Source: Perilla frutescens
Taxonomy: Eukaryota > Streptophyta > Magnoliopsida > Lamiales > Lamiaceae
Length of the DNA stretch: 64,000 bases
Direction: 5' to 3'
Assembly: GCA_026008535.1 (NCBI GenBank)
Contig: BRKX01000006.1
Span: forward strand, 43,264,664-43,328,663
The position numbers were made by a program, and so were the translations under genes. Positions within the stretch are counted from its first letter, which is position 1. The number at the start of each line of letters is the position of its first letter. Shown here piece by piece: positions 11,201 through 23,640 of the stretch. The notes beneath the pieces are model-generated. The model was given only the letters and a program-made list of their open reading frames with translations. It made no database searches and was not told the DNA's origin.

Positions 11201-12792
11201 TTAATGTGGTAGCAGATGCCTTGAGTCATAAAACAAGTAGGTTGGGTTTTTTCCTCACTCAGGAGGAGAAACTCATCATGGATTTTGAAAGCTTACAGCT
11301 AGAGATGGTTTACCCACCTGAGACGATTTTATGTCGTGTGGCAACATTAGTAGCTGTACCAGATCTTCGAGAAAAGATAATTGAGGCACAGAGAAAAGAT
11401 CAAACCATGGAAGAGATGCGCTTGAAGATCAGATCGGGAAAAACAGAAAGCTTTAAGGAAGCATCAGATAATGCTATCCTTTATGAAGATAGGATATGTG
11501 TTCCACCCTGTGTTGAGCTCATAAACGAGAACATGAGCGAGGCTCATGATACTCCGTATACAGCACACCCGGGAAGTACGAAAATGTATCAGGATTTGAA
11601 GCAGAAATTCTGGTAGGATGGAATGAAACGGGACGTAGCTTCCTATGTTGAGCGATGCTTGTCATGTCAACAAGTTAAGGCATTGCACCAAAGGCCTTAC
11701 GGTACGCTACAACCGTTAGAGATTCCCGAGTGGAAGTGGGAACACATAGCGATAGATTTTGTGACAGGCCTACCTAAGTCAAGACGAGGGAATACGGCCA
11801 TATGGGTCATTATCGATAGGCTCACAAAGTCAGCTCATTTCCCCCTGATCCGTGTGACGGATGGATCGAATAAGCTAGCCCAGATTTATGTCAGAGAGAT
11901 TGTACGCCTTCATGGTGTTCCGGTGTCGATAACATCGGACAGAGATTCAAATTTTACCTCAAGATTCTGGATTAGCTTACAGAAGGAGTTGGGAACTCAA
12001 CTCAATTTCAGTACAGCATTTCACCCACAAACAGATGGACAGTCCGAAAGGACCATCCAAACATTAGAGGACATGTTGAGAACAGTGGTTCTAGACAGGG
12101 GTGGAAGCTGGGAGGAAATATTAGCATTGATTGAGTTCGCCTATAACAATAGCTATCAAGCAACCATTAATATGGCGCCTTACGAAGCGTTGTATGGGTG
12201 AAAGTGTCGATCACCACTTTATTGGGATGAAGTGGGTGAACGAAGGATTCTTGGGCCAGACTCAGTGTCAGAAATGATTGAAATTGTTAGAAAAATCCGT
12301 CAGAGGATTCAAGAAGCCCAGAATTGACATAAGTCATATGCGGATAATCACCGTACAGATTTACAATTTGCTGTAGGAGACAAGGTTTTTCTGAAAGTAT
12401 CTCCTTCCAAGGGGATAATAAGATTCGGCGTAAAAGGAAAGTTACGACCACGTTTTATAGGACCTTACGAGATCCTTGAGCGGATAGGTGCAGTGGCGTA
12501 TAGATTGGCATTACCACCCAGTTTTGGTAATGTTCATAACGTATTTCATGTTTCTCAGTTAAGGAAATACGTGTATGATCCCAAACATGTGATTCAGCAC
12601 AATGAGATTGAGTTAGAACCAGATCTAACTTATGAAGAGAGACCAGAAGCTGTGTTGGATCGAAAAGTCCAGGAGTTGAGGAACAAGTCTATTTCTCTAG
12701 TTAAGATCCTATGGAGTCACCATGGTCAGGAAGAAGCAACATGGGAACTCGAGGATAAGATGAAAGCAAAATACCCAGAATTGTTTTTCTAA
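8218..12792 (+). pseudogene. gag-pol polyprotein of the chromovirus, six in-frame stops
   Basis: One uninterrupted frame of 1525 codons, without frameshift, carries stops at 9055, 9070, 9247, 11614, 12199 and 12325. Gag has the retrotransposon gag region (about residues 80-185) and a CX2CX4HX4C zinc knuckle (residues 324-337). The protease active site normally reads D-T-G; here it is N-T-R (codons 9448-9456), so it should be inactive. RT has the YRELNK, MPFGLTNAP and FIDD (10453-10464) motifs. RNase H has TDASKNG and TDHKSL. Integrase has a His/Cys zinc region and catalytic Asp in AIDFVTGLP, Asp in ITSDRDSNF and Glu in QSERTIQ. The C-terminus (HVSQLRKY, then a 50-residue EEATWELED segment) is chromodomain-like, which in this family can direct integration to heterochromatin. 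The start was chosen at ATG 8218, just after an acceptor-like TTTGCAG. Confidence 0.93.
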
Positions 12793-12822
12793 GCTATGTA
12801 AATTTCGGGACGAAATTTATTT

Positions 12823-12836
12823 TAAGGGGGGTGGAA
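12823..12836 (+). other. Polypurine tract of the chromovirus
   Basis: TAAGGGGGGTGGAA directly before the 3' LTR; primes second-strand synthesis. Confidence 0.9.
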
Positions 12837-15715
12837 TGTAATACCCCGTAAATTAATTACTGCTTAATTGCAGTAAATTGTTGCAATTACTATTTAGTAT
12901 AGTAATTTCTAGTCAGATTAGGGTCGAAAGTATCCGTTAAGTTCCATGAAATTTAAGATCAATTAATTCCCATAGGTGAATTAATTATTTCAGTTAGAGT
13001 TCAATTCTCTTTTTAGTTATGGAAAGCCGGAATTGTAATTTCAGATAAATTCAATTCCTATTCTTTTAAATTTGCGGTATGTGTTAATCGTGAATTAGAT
13101 ATTCCGATAAATATTTTTAGGACTAGGAGAATCAGATATTCTCCAGTCATTAGTGTTTAAATTCAGATAATTTAAACAGGGTGATTTAAAATCCGAGAGA
13201 ATTAGATATTCTCTAGATCGAATATTTTGATGGTCGAGAAATTAAAACCAGCATTTCGAAGTGGTATTTTAAAATCAAATAATTTTAGATAATTTATTGT
13301 TTTAAAGTAAGTGAATTATTTTTAGCAATATCGGTTTAAGTTCGGGATTTTTCCGAAGACGGAAAATATCACGATAGTCGAACAATCGGTATTTGAACTG
13401 GGTAGTTGATTAGTCAACCCAAGGCATGCTTCTTCCCTCACCTCACCCCATGCCCCACGTTTCTTTTTTCCTTCCCCCCCCCCAAAGTCAAGCCATACTA
13501 CAAAGTGAATTTTGGCAGATGACGGATCTGAGCTATATTTCAAGGATCCACCTCTTCATTTCATTCTCCACACCAAAAGTTGAGAGAGAGAAAAAGGCAA
13601 AGCAGCCTCACTTCATCATCTTCCATATCCCTCTTCATTTCATCTTCTTCACCAGGTTTTCGAGAGAGTGAGGGAGATGAAATAGCAGCCAACTTCTTCT
13701 ACTTCATCTCCAGTTATTGGGCACATTTTCGAAAGAAAGAGAGAGCAACAAGAACAACCACCACCATTTTTTGTTTTCAAAGGAAGATAGAAAGAGAGTG
13801 AAGTTGCAGTCACTTGTTCCAGCCTTCTTCTTCCATCGTCAACCCCATACAAGCTCTTTCATCTTCACTCCATTGTTGTTTTGAAAGGTATTTTCAAAAA
13901 TCATGAGCTATATAAACATATATTTTCAGATCTAAGCTTAAGAAGCATGTGTGGATTTTTGGTGTTTTAAATGACGTTAATGTTAGAAAATTAGTTGGTT
14001 ATGTGCAAGCAGGTGTAGTCCAGTTTGAGATGTTTTGAGGTGATGAAAGCTTGGTATTTGAACTGAAACTCATCAGTTCAGTTAACGAACTGATGAAGTG
14101 AATCAGTTCCGGACTGAAACTCATCAGTTCGGCTAACGAACTGATGAAGTGAATCATTTCCGGACTGAAACTCATCAGTTCGGTTAACTAACTGATGAAG
14201 TTAATCAGTTCCAAACTGAAGCTCATTAGTTCGGTTAACTAACTGATGAGGTTAATCAGTCGACGGATTCGGAGTTTGTTTGGAGTTCGCGCAGACGGCG
14301 CGCTGCGCAGTTTTCTTCGGCAGTTTCGCTACCCTTCAGTAAAACGAGCATAACTCCCTCGTTAGACATCGTATAGAGTCACCGTAAATTTTGCCGAAAA
14401 CTAGACTTCCTTGGATTTCCAATGGTATATGTTTCATTTTCTAATTCGTTCTGAGCAATTTATGAAAAATTGTCAAAGTCAAGGCATGTGTTTTCTTTCA
14501 GAAATTCTGGCAGTTCTGCCACCTTCTAGTCAATCGGTCATAACTTTTTCGTTAGTGTCATCTGGAGTTATCGTCAATTTTTTCAGAAACTAGACTTCCG
14601 TGGCTTTCCAATGGTGTATGGCTTGTCCCCTGCACCCTAGCGAGTCAGAACAGAAAATTTTACAAAGATAGAAGTTGTGCAGAATATTGTTTAATCTATG
14701 AGCTTAGTGTTGACTTTGTTTCTAGAATCGAATTGTGTTGGATGTTAAGGTATTATTGATACCTTGAATGATAATGATGTGTGTTGTAAGATGTTTAACT
14801 GCTAGGGTCGAGGTTAACCCTTAAGCTAAGAAAAATTTAGAACGGATACTAGACCCTAATAGGCCTTCAATTTCATGTTGAGTCAAAACAACGTATTTGG
14901 TTCAACGTACTCAATTTTATATTAACTCTTTGAAGGCAAGCCGTCCAGTGCAAGATAAAGCACAAGAAGGACCATTTTGCTACTGTACTAAAACATCGGT
15001 ATAAGGTGGGCTTTCTTTTCAACGGACTCTTAGTCCAAATAATGATTTGAGTTTTTACTCACCTGAAGTTATTTATTTCTGATGCAAATAAGTTATTTTC
15101 ATGCATAAAATGTTTTGTTTTGTATGATATCCTTATCCGTATTTAGTTAGCTCGCAAGGGGCTTTCTAACTCGTAAATTGATCGGGCCTCGTGCTAACTT
15201 ATAGTGTTAACCGAGGTTAGTGTACACTTAGGTTGGTGATATTAGAAAGAGGGAAAGGCTGAGCGGAGCTATTCCTGACTAAGACATCCACGATGCTAAA
15301 TGTTCGTGGAAAAGGCTGAGCGGAGCTATTCTTCGGCATTTAGTTATGTTAAGCGTTCGAGGGAAAAGGCTGAGCGGAGCTATTCCCCAACATTCGTGGA
15401 AAAGGCTGAGCGGAGCTATTCCTCGACTTTCAGTGGGATATGGATGATCATACAACAGAAAAGAGCGCTCAAAAAACAGAAAGTAATTTAGTAAAACATA
15501 GGGCCTTTTTACATAAAACCCCTGTGTGTTTACTCAGATGCATGACAAGAAAATCGGTGTTCAATTCAGTAAATATTTTTGGCAATGTGTTCACTGAGTA
15601 CCAGTGTACTCAGCCCCGCATGTTTGTTTTTAAATGTGCAGGTTGAGCTGGTGTGGAAGGAAGAAGTGCTGAGAGTGGAGTTCTTTTTGGTACAAGGCTC
15701 AGATGACTTTGTGTG

Positions 15716-15766
<51 letters not shown>

Positions 15767-15988
15767 GTCTTTCTTTTGCTTCCGCAACTCAGTTATATCA
15801 CAAGTCCAACATTTCAGCTTTTGTTCTGGACGAGTTCCATAACTCGATAATCATTTGAGTACTATTATTATTCAGTCATTTGTGAGTACTTAAAATCAGT
15901 CGGTTCGCGTCTTGATCCATCCTTCATTGGGGTCGAGTCGTGCCAGTCACACTTTGAATTAATCAGATATTAATTTGGGGTCTTGACA
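12837..15988 (+). repeat. 3' LTR of the chromovirus
   Basis: 3152 bp, same start as the 5' LTR, ending TTGACA before the duplication tattt. It contains the 51-bp palindromic array (14071-14248), the GCTGAG repeat (about 15250-15425) and (ATT)17 (15716-15766). Compared with the 5' LTR it lacks 72 bp at the junction near 15902 and about 20 bp in the CT-rich part near 13710. Confidence 0.95.
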
Positions 15989-15993
15989 TATTT

Positions 15994-16080
15994 CCTTGCG
16001 TATATCTCAATTGCAAGATTGGAACTACAGAATGGGGTGTGGCATGTAAGGATTATGTCTTTGTTTTTTTTAATGTGTGG

Positions 16081-16121
<41 letters not shown>

Positions 16122-18064
16122 AAGCAAGTGAAATAATGGAATCATGTTTCTCTTTGCCCATAACTTCTATATAAGAATAAATTTACTATATATACATATA
16201 TATATATATATGTGTGTGTGTGTGTATAATTTACATTTAATTTTCACAATTAATCACACTTTAATTAGGTTCATAATTGTCTAATTAATTGTATAAAATG
16301 TGTCTACATTAAAAAGTCAACACTATCCATAAATATATATTTACATTATAATTAATATATAACATATCAATATAATTAGTCAACTATTATTTTAATTATA
16401 GAAAAAATAGAATGATCATAAATGAATGGATACTATGTCTCATTATAGGATGATCTAATTGATAATAGATAAAATTATCAGGTTCATGGGATGAGAAATG
16501 ATTACAAGGAATTTAGTATTGATTCATTGATTGAAACTTATATTTTTGTATTTTACAAAATTTTCACTCATAACAGATATTTATTTTGAAATTTCAAGAG
16601 CACTTCGATTGAATTAATTCACCAAAAAACTTAGCAACATAATTTATCCTTTTCAACTGAGATTTATATTTTGTTTCATTGTTTTTCTTAGGAAACCAAA
16701 TATAATGCATCAATAAATTTTCGGCTTTTCTATTGTTTCATATTTTTATTGAAGTGTTCAGAATTTCTTATTCTTTTATATAATTTTTAGATTTTTTATA
16801 TATATGTTTAATCCGTATATGTGTACAAATATATGTTGGTGTGTGAAAAGATCCGAGAGTGTGAACAAAATAATTCTTAGTGTGTGTTTTTAATGAACAT
16901 TACTACCATCGTTAATGGAAGGAATAACGGAGAGAGCAAAGTGATACATTTAAAAAAAATTGTCGGATGAATTTTAGTCAAAAAATTATTTTGTAAGCAA
17001 AGTGTTCATGAGAAAAAAATTAGATGATCAATTTCGATATTATACAATTAATTAAATAATGTTTCTTTATTTATTATATAATTAAATTTACAAAATTAAG
17101 TATGATACATACTATACTGATTGAAGTTATATACATACATTAATTTAAAGCTTGATAATTACATTGTCATCAAACTAACTTTTGGTTGATCTGAATCCCA
17201 TTAAATCAAATTATATTTCACATTAGTCAACAAAAATTGAGTGAATTATATTTTTTCTTTGATGTATTGATTTAATGAAATTTTATTTGATTCACGTTTA
17301 GTTTGTATTTGGCTTTTGTTTTCATTAAGATTATTGGAGCAACTATAGGCAACCTTTTTTTTTCTGCAAAACTTTGTTTCTTACCATGATATGCGATTAC
17401 GATTCTTATTTGTTAGTCTAGATTGTTACACAAAGAAGTTTTCTCTTTTTAGGTGCTACTTTTATTTAACATATATATGATTGTAATGAACTTTTTCTTT
17501 ACATGTTGTTTTATATTTATTTGAAATTCGTATTATTATATACTATAAATATGCTTACAGATGCAAGAGTAAGCTATCACACATATAATTTTAAGTTTTT
17601 TCGCTCTTATAAAAATTTGCTACCAAAATAGTGTACATATTAGACAATTTAGTTATTGCAAAACTATTTTAAAAAAAAAGTTATTGTAAAACTAAAATAT
17701 GTTGCTATGAGGTTCTAGATTATATATATTTTTCTAGATTATTGGGATATCGATACCTATCTCATGTGGGATTTTTTATAGAGAAATTTATTTACGGTCA
17801 TTGTTAACGTTATATGTTGTTATTTCCAATCGTAGTGGTTTAATATTTTAAGATGTACAAATCTTATATTATATAAATGAATACAATATCTAATATTATA
17901 TACACGAATAAAATATCTAACATACGTGCATCGCACGGGAGATGTGCTAATTTTTTATATAGTAAAAGAAATTTAAACTTTTAAAGCATATTTTTTTCAA
18001 TTTGCCGTGTGAAATGGATTTAGTGCAATTTTTTATGCTTGACACGTCATGGCCCTTTATTATA
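15994..18064. other. Intergenic DNA with TA/TG microsatellites
   Basis: AT-rich, with no recognisable gene. It holds a (TA)n run at 16084-16127, a (TA)n(TG)n run at about 16195-16226, and a possible Helitron 3' end at 17925-17950 (listed separately). Confidence 0.6.
17925..17950 (+). mobile_element. Possible Helitron 3' terminus
   Basis: A small hairpin CGTGC-ATC-GCACG (17925-17937) is followed nine bases later by CTAA and then T. Helitron 3' ends have a short GC-rich hairpin about ten bases before CTRR, and insert before T. No clear 5' end was found; CTATATAAG near 16168 is only a weak candidate. Confidence 0.35.
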
Positions 18065-18315
18065 CTATTTCTGTTTCCATTTAAATATTATTTTGGATAA
18101 ATGCACACAAATTAATATATTAATTAAATTACCTAGTACATCATTGTATATTTGTGTGAATACATTAAATGGGTTAAATATATATGTTTGAATACTTTAA
18201 ATGAGGGTAAATGTGAGAAAAATATGAATTTTATGTCTTGAATTTGTAGAATGACATTTTTTTAAATAAAATTAAAAGGTTAGAATGATATTTATTTATA
18301 TAGAAATGGAGGGAG
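18065..18315. mobile_element. Degenerate Stowaway-like MITE
   Basis: The right end GGAGGGAG followed by TA is the hallmark of Stowaway (Tc1/mariner-type) MITEs. The left end, TA then CTATTTCTGTTTCCATTTAA, is a decayed version of the CTCCCTCCGT terminal repeat. Length is about 250 bp, flanked by TA on both sides. No coding capacity. Confidence 0.5.
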
Positions 18316-18461
18316 TATATTACTACATTAACTCAATATATTGTTCATGTTTTTCCTCCAAGTACTTGTGCTGCCATTTTGTGATACTCATATTTATAGA
18401 TTTGTGGCTTAGTATTGTTATATATATATATATACTTATACATACATACATATATATATAG

Positions 18462-21400
18462 TGTAAAACCCCAAATTTTTGAATTAAGATTAGAGGATTC
18501 TTAATAGTAATTATATAGTTAAGGAAGAAATTTTAATAAGGTTTAAGTGAAGTCAAATGTCAGTCATGACTTTAGGAGTCAGTTCTCGTGAAATCATATT
18601 TTCGAAAATTTTGATCTTAACTCTGTTTTGGTCAAACTTGGTCTCGTTGGGAAGGTTTTAACTCAAAGAGTGTGCCGGTGTTCTCGAAATTTTATTCTGA
18701 AGTCATTTGAGTTCCCGGTGATGAAAAACGTATTTAAAGGGTAAATGAATAGTAACTTTGCGTGCGTTCGTATTTTGAGAAATTCATGAAATCCTCATTG
18801 TCGATCCAAGTCTTGTTCTGTCAGGCCCCTATTATAGGAAATGACTCAAGGAATCCATTTGGACTCACGGATTTCCATTCTGAGGTCAATCGAACGCTCG
18901 GGAGCAAAATCTGTCAGTCTGAGTGAATAGTAAAAAGTAATTCTAAAAAGGAATCTTGGCTCGTTTTTCTTCTGACGATTCCGTCTTCATCCCGAGTCAA
19001 GTTGGTTCACTAGTATTCGAGCCAACGAGTCTCCCGGTATTTTTAGATTTCATGACTGATGTCATTTGAACCTCAACATCGAATAAAGCAGCTTTTAATC
19101 GAACCCGGGGTAACTTTTGCAGTATTCCTGCACTGGAGTGGCTTCTCAAGGAAGCCAACCCCACATCTATAAATACAGGGCCACCTCTTTTGTTTCCATT
19201 TGCTCATTTACCATCCATTTCACTTCCAAGAGAGTGGGAAAGCTTTGAGAGAAAAGCCGAGAAGCTCTGTCGAAGTAAAAAGCGTTCTTCGTGAATGTTC
19301 TGCAAGATGACGAGCGGAGTGGCGTGGAAGGGATACGGTGAGGGAATGTGCTAGGGGTGTCGTTGGGTCGTAGCAGGCGGCTCTGCCGCCGTTGCGACTC
19401 GACAAGACGCCGAGCTAGCCACCTTCCTTCGACGCACCTAACCCCATCCATTCTTGTTCATCGGTCATGATTCCATTTATTTTCCATCTTTCAATTCCGC
19501 ATTTACTTTCCGTTCTTCATGTTCTTCGTGTTCTTCATTATTACTCATTTACCTTCCGTCTAAAGTTGTATTTCGATTCTTATTAAAGTTCCAAGTTAAT
19601 AATGTTTACATTATATTGCTAGTTTTATTTCTATCGTTATAATTCTCATAATTAGTCCTGCTTATTCCGTTTAAGTCCCGTCCAAGTTATATTTAAAGAT
19701 TTTGTCATTATTCTAAATGTTTAAAGAGGATTATCGTGTTTATGCCGTTATAATGCCGATTTCTTTTTAAGTTAAAGCATGCCATTGTATGTTAATTTAA
19801 ATTATTGAAGCATGTCATTTCAAAATTGCTATCGTGTTCGTCGAAAGAATCGACGAACACCAAAGAACCCAAATGAAGATTGTCCAGAATTGGGCGTAGA
19901 GAGAAGCCGCCGAGGCGGGGAGTGCGCCGCCGCGCAACACCCCCCACGGCCAACGGCCTGCCCGCCGGCGCAAGGGTGCACCGCGGCGGGGGTGCCTCCG
20001 TGTCGTCCAATGCCGATTCTTCCGGCTATTCTCATACCCTCTTTTCAAGCTTTTCGAATCGTGTTTTTCTCGAGTTATTTCCAAGTTTAATTTTAGAAGA
20101 TTTTCAAGCTATTTCCGATTTATTTTGAGTAAACTTTTTAAGTTGTTTTTCGTCTAGAACTCGAGAAATCAAGATGAGATGTTCTTCAAATAAATTCTTC
20201 TCGAATTTTATAAAGTCGTAAAGTCGTGTAATCTGTAATTAAGTCTAAGATTTTAGTCGTCAAGTTAGATATCGTTATTTCTCACTTTAGATGGTTAATT
20301 TGTTCGAAGGAGGCCGCTAAATCGATAATTCGACTTTTGTATGAGGAAGTGAGCCTCGTGGGAATTCAAAGAAGGATCATCAGCTCGTTGCCACATCTTC
20401 TACTCAGTGATCGAGGTGGGTAAATCTATACTCATCTAAAAGTTTGAGATAATAAGCTCTAGAAGCATGTTAGGGCAAATGAGATATCCAATAAAATATT
20501 TTGCTCTGCCTGGAAATGAAATATTATGTGTTATTTGAGCTCTCGATCATGTTTAGAAATGCTAGAATTTCTAAGTATTGATCTTGCTCAGCATGAGATA
20601 TTAGAATTGTCTTTAGTTGCAATTCGTGTTTAATTACGTTCTTTTCTTTGTATTTGAGGGTTGTACTTTGCTAAGCTTCGTATAGTTAAAGGACTGCCTT
20701 CTGAGATTAGGGACAAATCCCTCATAAGCCGAGATCATGCTAAAGTATAGGATTAGTCCCCTAGACATTGCTGTTGGTTTAGTTTTGCTAGCAAGGATTA
20801 AGGAAGGAAGGAACTTAGTATTTTGCTTAAGCAGGAATTTGAGCTCAGATGACTTTGATCTTTTGATCGTTTAGTGAGTCACTGCTGGGTTCATTCCCTC
20901 GCAAAGTCGTAAGGATATTCGAGGTAATCCCTCTTATGTCCTAAGGCATACCTAAGGGTGCAGTTGACATCAGGTTGAGCCAGAATAGGCCCAAAAAGAA
21001 AAAGAAAAGGTTTTACGGATATGGAGAGGGCTTTAGGTTGAGATGCTGAAGATGTTGGCGGCTGTGGATGTGTGTTGGCTGCCAAGATTATTTTTGCTAT
21101 AGTGCTAAGTTTATTTAAAATCCTATGATGTTTCTGCTGCTCTGATACACTCATATTTATTCCTAAGCTATGTTATGTTTATCAAGATTCTAAGAATATT
21201 TCCCCAGACGTGATTATCTATATAAGTGATGCATATTCAGTTTTATTCCTGCTCCACGAGTTTATTTTCCTTCCGCCTGTGAAGAGGCTTATTCATGCGA
21301 TATATGTCTATTCGTTTTAATCTATAAATAAGGTCTATACTTGTTGGTATCTGATTAAGTTAGCCATTTTATTTCGCTAAAGCATGTCTCCTTCTTAATC

Positions 21401-21546
21401 AAGCAAACTCGAGTATCATCATATATCCTTCAAAAGTATATCTGTGTTCTTAAACCCTCTTTGTAATCTTCTGTCTTATTTCGTTAAACCCTTAATAACA
21501 CCCCGTCCCCACTCGTTAATCCCTATCTCGGGACCGGACTGTTACA
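18462..21546 (+). mobile_element. Solo LTR of a large-LTR gypsy element
   Basis: Starts TGTAAAACCCC and ends GGACTGTTACA, flanked by the perfect 5-bp duplication tatag (18457-18461 and 21547-21551). At 3085 bp its size and TGTAA(A/T)ACCCC start resemble the chromovirus LTR, but the body differs. A TATA box (TATAAATA, 19168-19175) marks the likely LTR promoter. There is no internal region or second LTR, so it arose by recombination between two LTRs. Open frames at 19167-20128 come from a GC-rich stretch and are not considered genes. Confidence 0.88.
19905..20012. repeat. GC-rich island in the solo LTR
   Basis: About 110 bp of very GC-rich sequence (CGCCGCCGCG, GCCCGCCGGCGC, CCGCGGCGGGG) within an AT-rich LTR. 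Similar islands occur at 30660-30930 and 38200-38345. Confidence 0.7.
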
Positions 21547-21551
21547 TATAG

Positions 21552-22159
21552 AGATATGGATTATTTATAAACATGCTCTTAATGTGTTAATTAAGGATGG
21601 ATCATATCCATTAGATTTGGTAGATGGATGGTTTGGACCTTTTTTAATTTAATTAGTTTTTATACGTATTTAATGTAGAAAACGTCATAATTGTCATTAT
21701 AAATTCATTTACTTCTTTTAATTTCTTTGAATCCCTTAATTATTATTTTTCATAATACACTAAACGGTTATGCGTAATATTTTATTTAATAAAACCCAAG
21801 TATTTCATTTAATAATTTTTGTAATACATGATGCTATATATTTTTATTAGTTTGCGCTATGTATCTATGTGTGTCCAATATTATTATTTTATTAGTTAAT
21901 TATATATTTTATTGTTATATATGTAATGCTAGTTTGGGACTTTGTAATGCTTTATTTAGTGTTTTTGTGTGAGTGTTATTAAAAATATGAGAATTTTCAA
22001 AATATTGGGTTAGTATTAAAAATATTTAGTCTAATGTTAATTAATGCATTGTTTAATACTAAATATTATTTAAAATTAAGCACTAATTAATCAGTTAATT
22101 ACATTGTTTAATATTAACATTGGACTACTAAATTACAAGCATCTTGGGTAATAAAAAAA
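21552..22159. other. Intergenic AT-rich DNA with inverted repeat
   Basis: No gene seen. An imperfect inverted repeat lies at about 22015-22130 (TTTAGTCTAATGTTAAT and its complement ATTAACATTGGACTACTAAA), possibly the remains of a MITE. Confidence 0.45.
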
Positions 22160-22590
22160 AGCATCTTCATATAGCATAGTAAGATACTAATCGTACATAG
22201 AAGCATTACAAAATAAAAAAATAAGCATTATGAAGTTTAAAAATAACATAACAATTTATGTTGATAATACTTTATTTTTTTACATAAAAAAATTAAAAAA
22301 AAAAGCATTAAACAAATTAACAAAAGAAGAACCTTCACATAGCTCATAGCATGACATTCACTATACATAGAAGCATTACAAAATAGCATAATAAGCATTC
22401 TGAAGCTTAAAAATAACATAACAATTTATGTTGATAATAGTTTATTTTTATATAAAAAATATTAAAAATACAAGTTAACAAAAGAAACACCTTCATATAG
22501 AATAGTAATACATTAATCATATATAGAAGCATTTCAAATCACAGAATAAGCATTCTGAAGTCTAAAAATAACATAACAATTCATATTCTA
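22160..22590. repeat. About 160-170-bp tandem repeat, nearly three copies
   Basis: The motif ATAGAAGCATT, followed by ATAAGCATTCTGAAG and AAAATAACATAACAATT, recurs near 22200, 22370 and 22526. The spacing is 170 then 156 bp. It is AT-rich with no coding sense, and ends where the gypsy gag remnant begins. Confidence 0.8.
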
Positions 22591-22599
22591 CAAGTTTTG

Positions 22600-23640
22600 A
22601 AGAATTTGGTAAAAGACATCGTCATAGGGCTGGTCGGAAAGAGTATTGGGAGTCTGATGTTGCTTCTTTCCATGGAACGAGTGATCCTGAGTTGCATCTA
22701 GAATGGGAAAGGAAGATAAAGTTGATGTTTGACTGACACAACCAGCCCAAGCAGAAGAAGGTCAAGGTAGCAACTATTGGTTTTTGTGATGAAGTAGTCA
22801 TCTAGTGGAACCCATTTATATCCGTTAGGCGATGTATTGGGGAGCCAATAGAGATATGGAAAGCAATGAAGAGGGTGTTGAGAAGACGACATGTGTCTTA
22901 TTCCTACCATCGAGGACTGGAAAGGGAGCTAGAGAACCTGAAGCAATGAAGAAACGAAATAGAGAAATACTAAGATGAAATGATGGAAGTCATGAGACGA
23001 GTTGATGTGGAGGGGTATCCAGAAGAAACAATGGATGGATTTTAGCAGGCTTACGTATGGAAATTTGAGAAAGATTGGCATTGCATTACCATGCAGAGTT
23101 GGAGAACATGGTGCAATACGCCATCCGAGTAGAGAAATAACTTCAAGAGGAGAGAACAAAGACACCCACAAAATCCTTTACATGGAATTTGGGCTTAGAT
23201 TTGAGTGCCTTCACACTACCATTGGAGTCGATCCGGGGGGGAGAAGGAGAATGAGCAACAATGTGTTCCTGCACCAATTTCTAACATGCTTGTTTTCCCT
23301 AGCCAAGCTGCTGGAGAATCATGACTGTGGAAGTAGAATCTGCAATGGAGTTGTCGTCTGTTCCCATGTGCCTACATGTTGGAGATAATGAAATAGTTGA
23401 AGAACTTACGCCGAAGAAGATCATGATGGAAACAACCAGTTTGGAGATGCAAGTTATAGAGTAGTCTAACTCTGAGATTGTGAACTGGGATCAAGAGTGT
23501 AGACGAAGATGCTGAAATGAGTGGAAAGATGATGGAGATACAGCCATGTTCTAAAAATGAGGGTGATATCCGTTTGGAAATGGTTGTAACACAAATGGAG
23601 TGCATGCAAACACATATGGTGGATTTGTCAAAATCTTACA
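22600..23640 (+). pseudogene. Ty3/gypsy gag remnant, many stops and frameshifts
   Basis: Conceptual translation over several frames gives typical gypsy Gag signatures: FHGTSDPELHLEWERKIKLMFD (22655-22730), a segment around EIWKAMKRVLRRR (22850-22900), MEVMRRVDVEGYPEETMDGF (22985-23045) and a VQYAIRVEK-like stretch (near 23110-23140). Stops and shifts interrupt it repeatedly, so no product is expected. The 23250-23640 part is probably linker to protease but is not clearly recognisable. Protease, RT and integrase are absent. The element is truncated on the left against the tandem repeat. Confidence 0.7.

Larger units (their letters stand above)
2370..15988 (+). mobile_element. Complete Ty3/gypsy chromovirus (Tekay/Del-like) element
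   Basis: A 13.6-kb LTR retrotransposon with both LTRs (TG...CA), a tRNA-Met primer site, a leader with an extra open frame, gag-pol in a single frame, a polypurine tract, and the perfect 5-bp target duplication tattt (2365-2369 and 15989-15993). Domain order is Gag, zinc knuckle, protease, RT, RNase H, integrase, then a C-terminal chromodomain-like segment, which places it with chromoviruses; the large LTRs fit Tekay/Del. It carries ten in-frame stops over two open frames, so it cannot work alone. The LTRs differ by roughly 3% over the first 270 bp (about nine mismatches by eye, nearly all transitions), so it is not a very recent insertion. Confidence 0.95.

Noticed and set aside
15566..15787. 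Open frame with a long Asn run on the minus strand
   Set aside because: Same ATT repeat in the 3' LTR, opposite strand.
19792..20128. Overlapping open frames on both strands
   Set aside because: GC-rich low-complexity island in a solo LTR gives few stops; no domain.
23002..23388. 128-codon open frame
   Set aside because: Out of frame with the gypsy gag remnant, a shadow.
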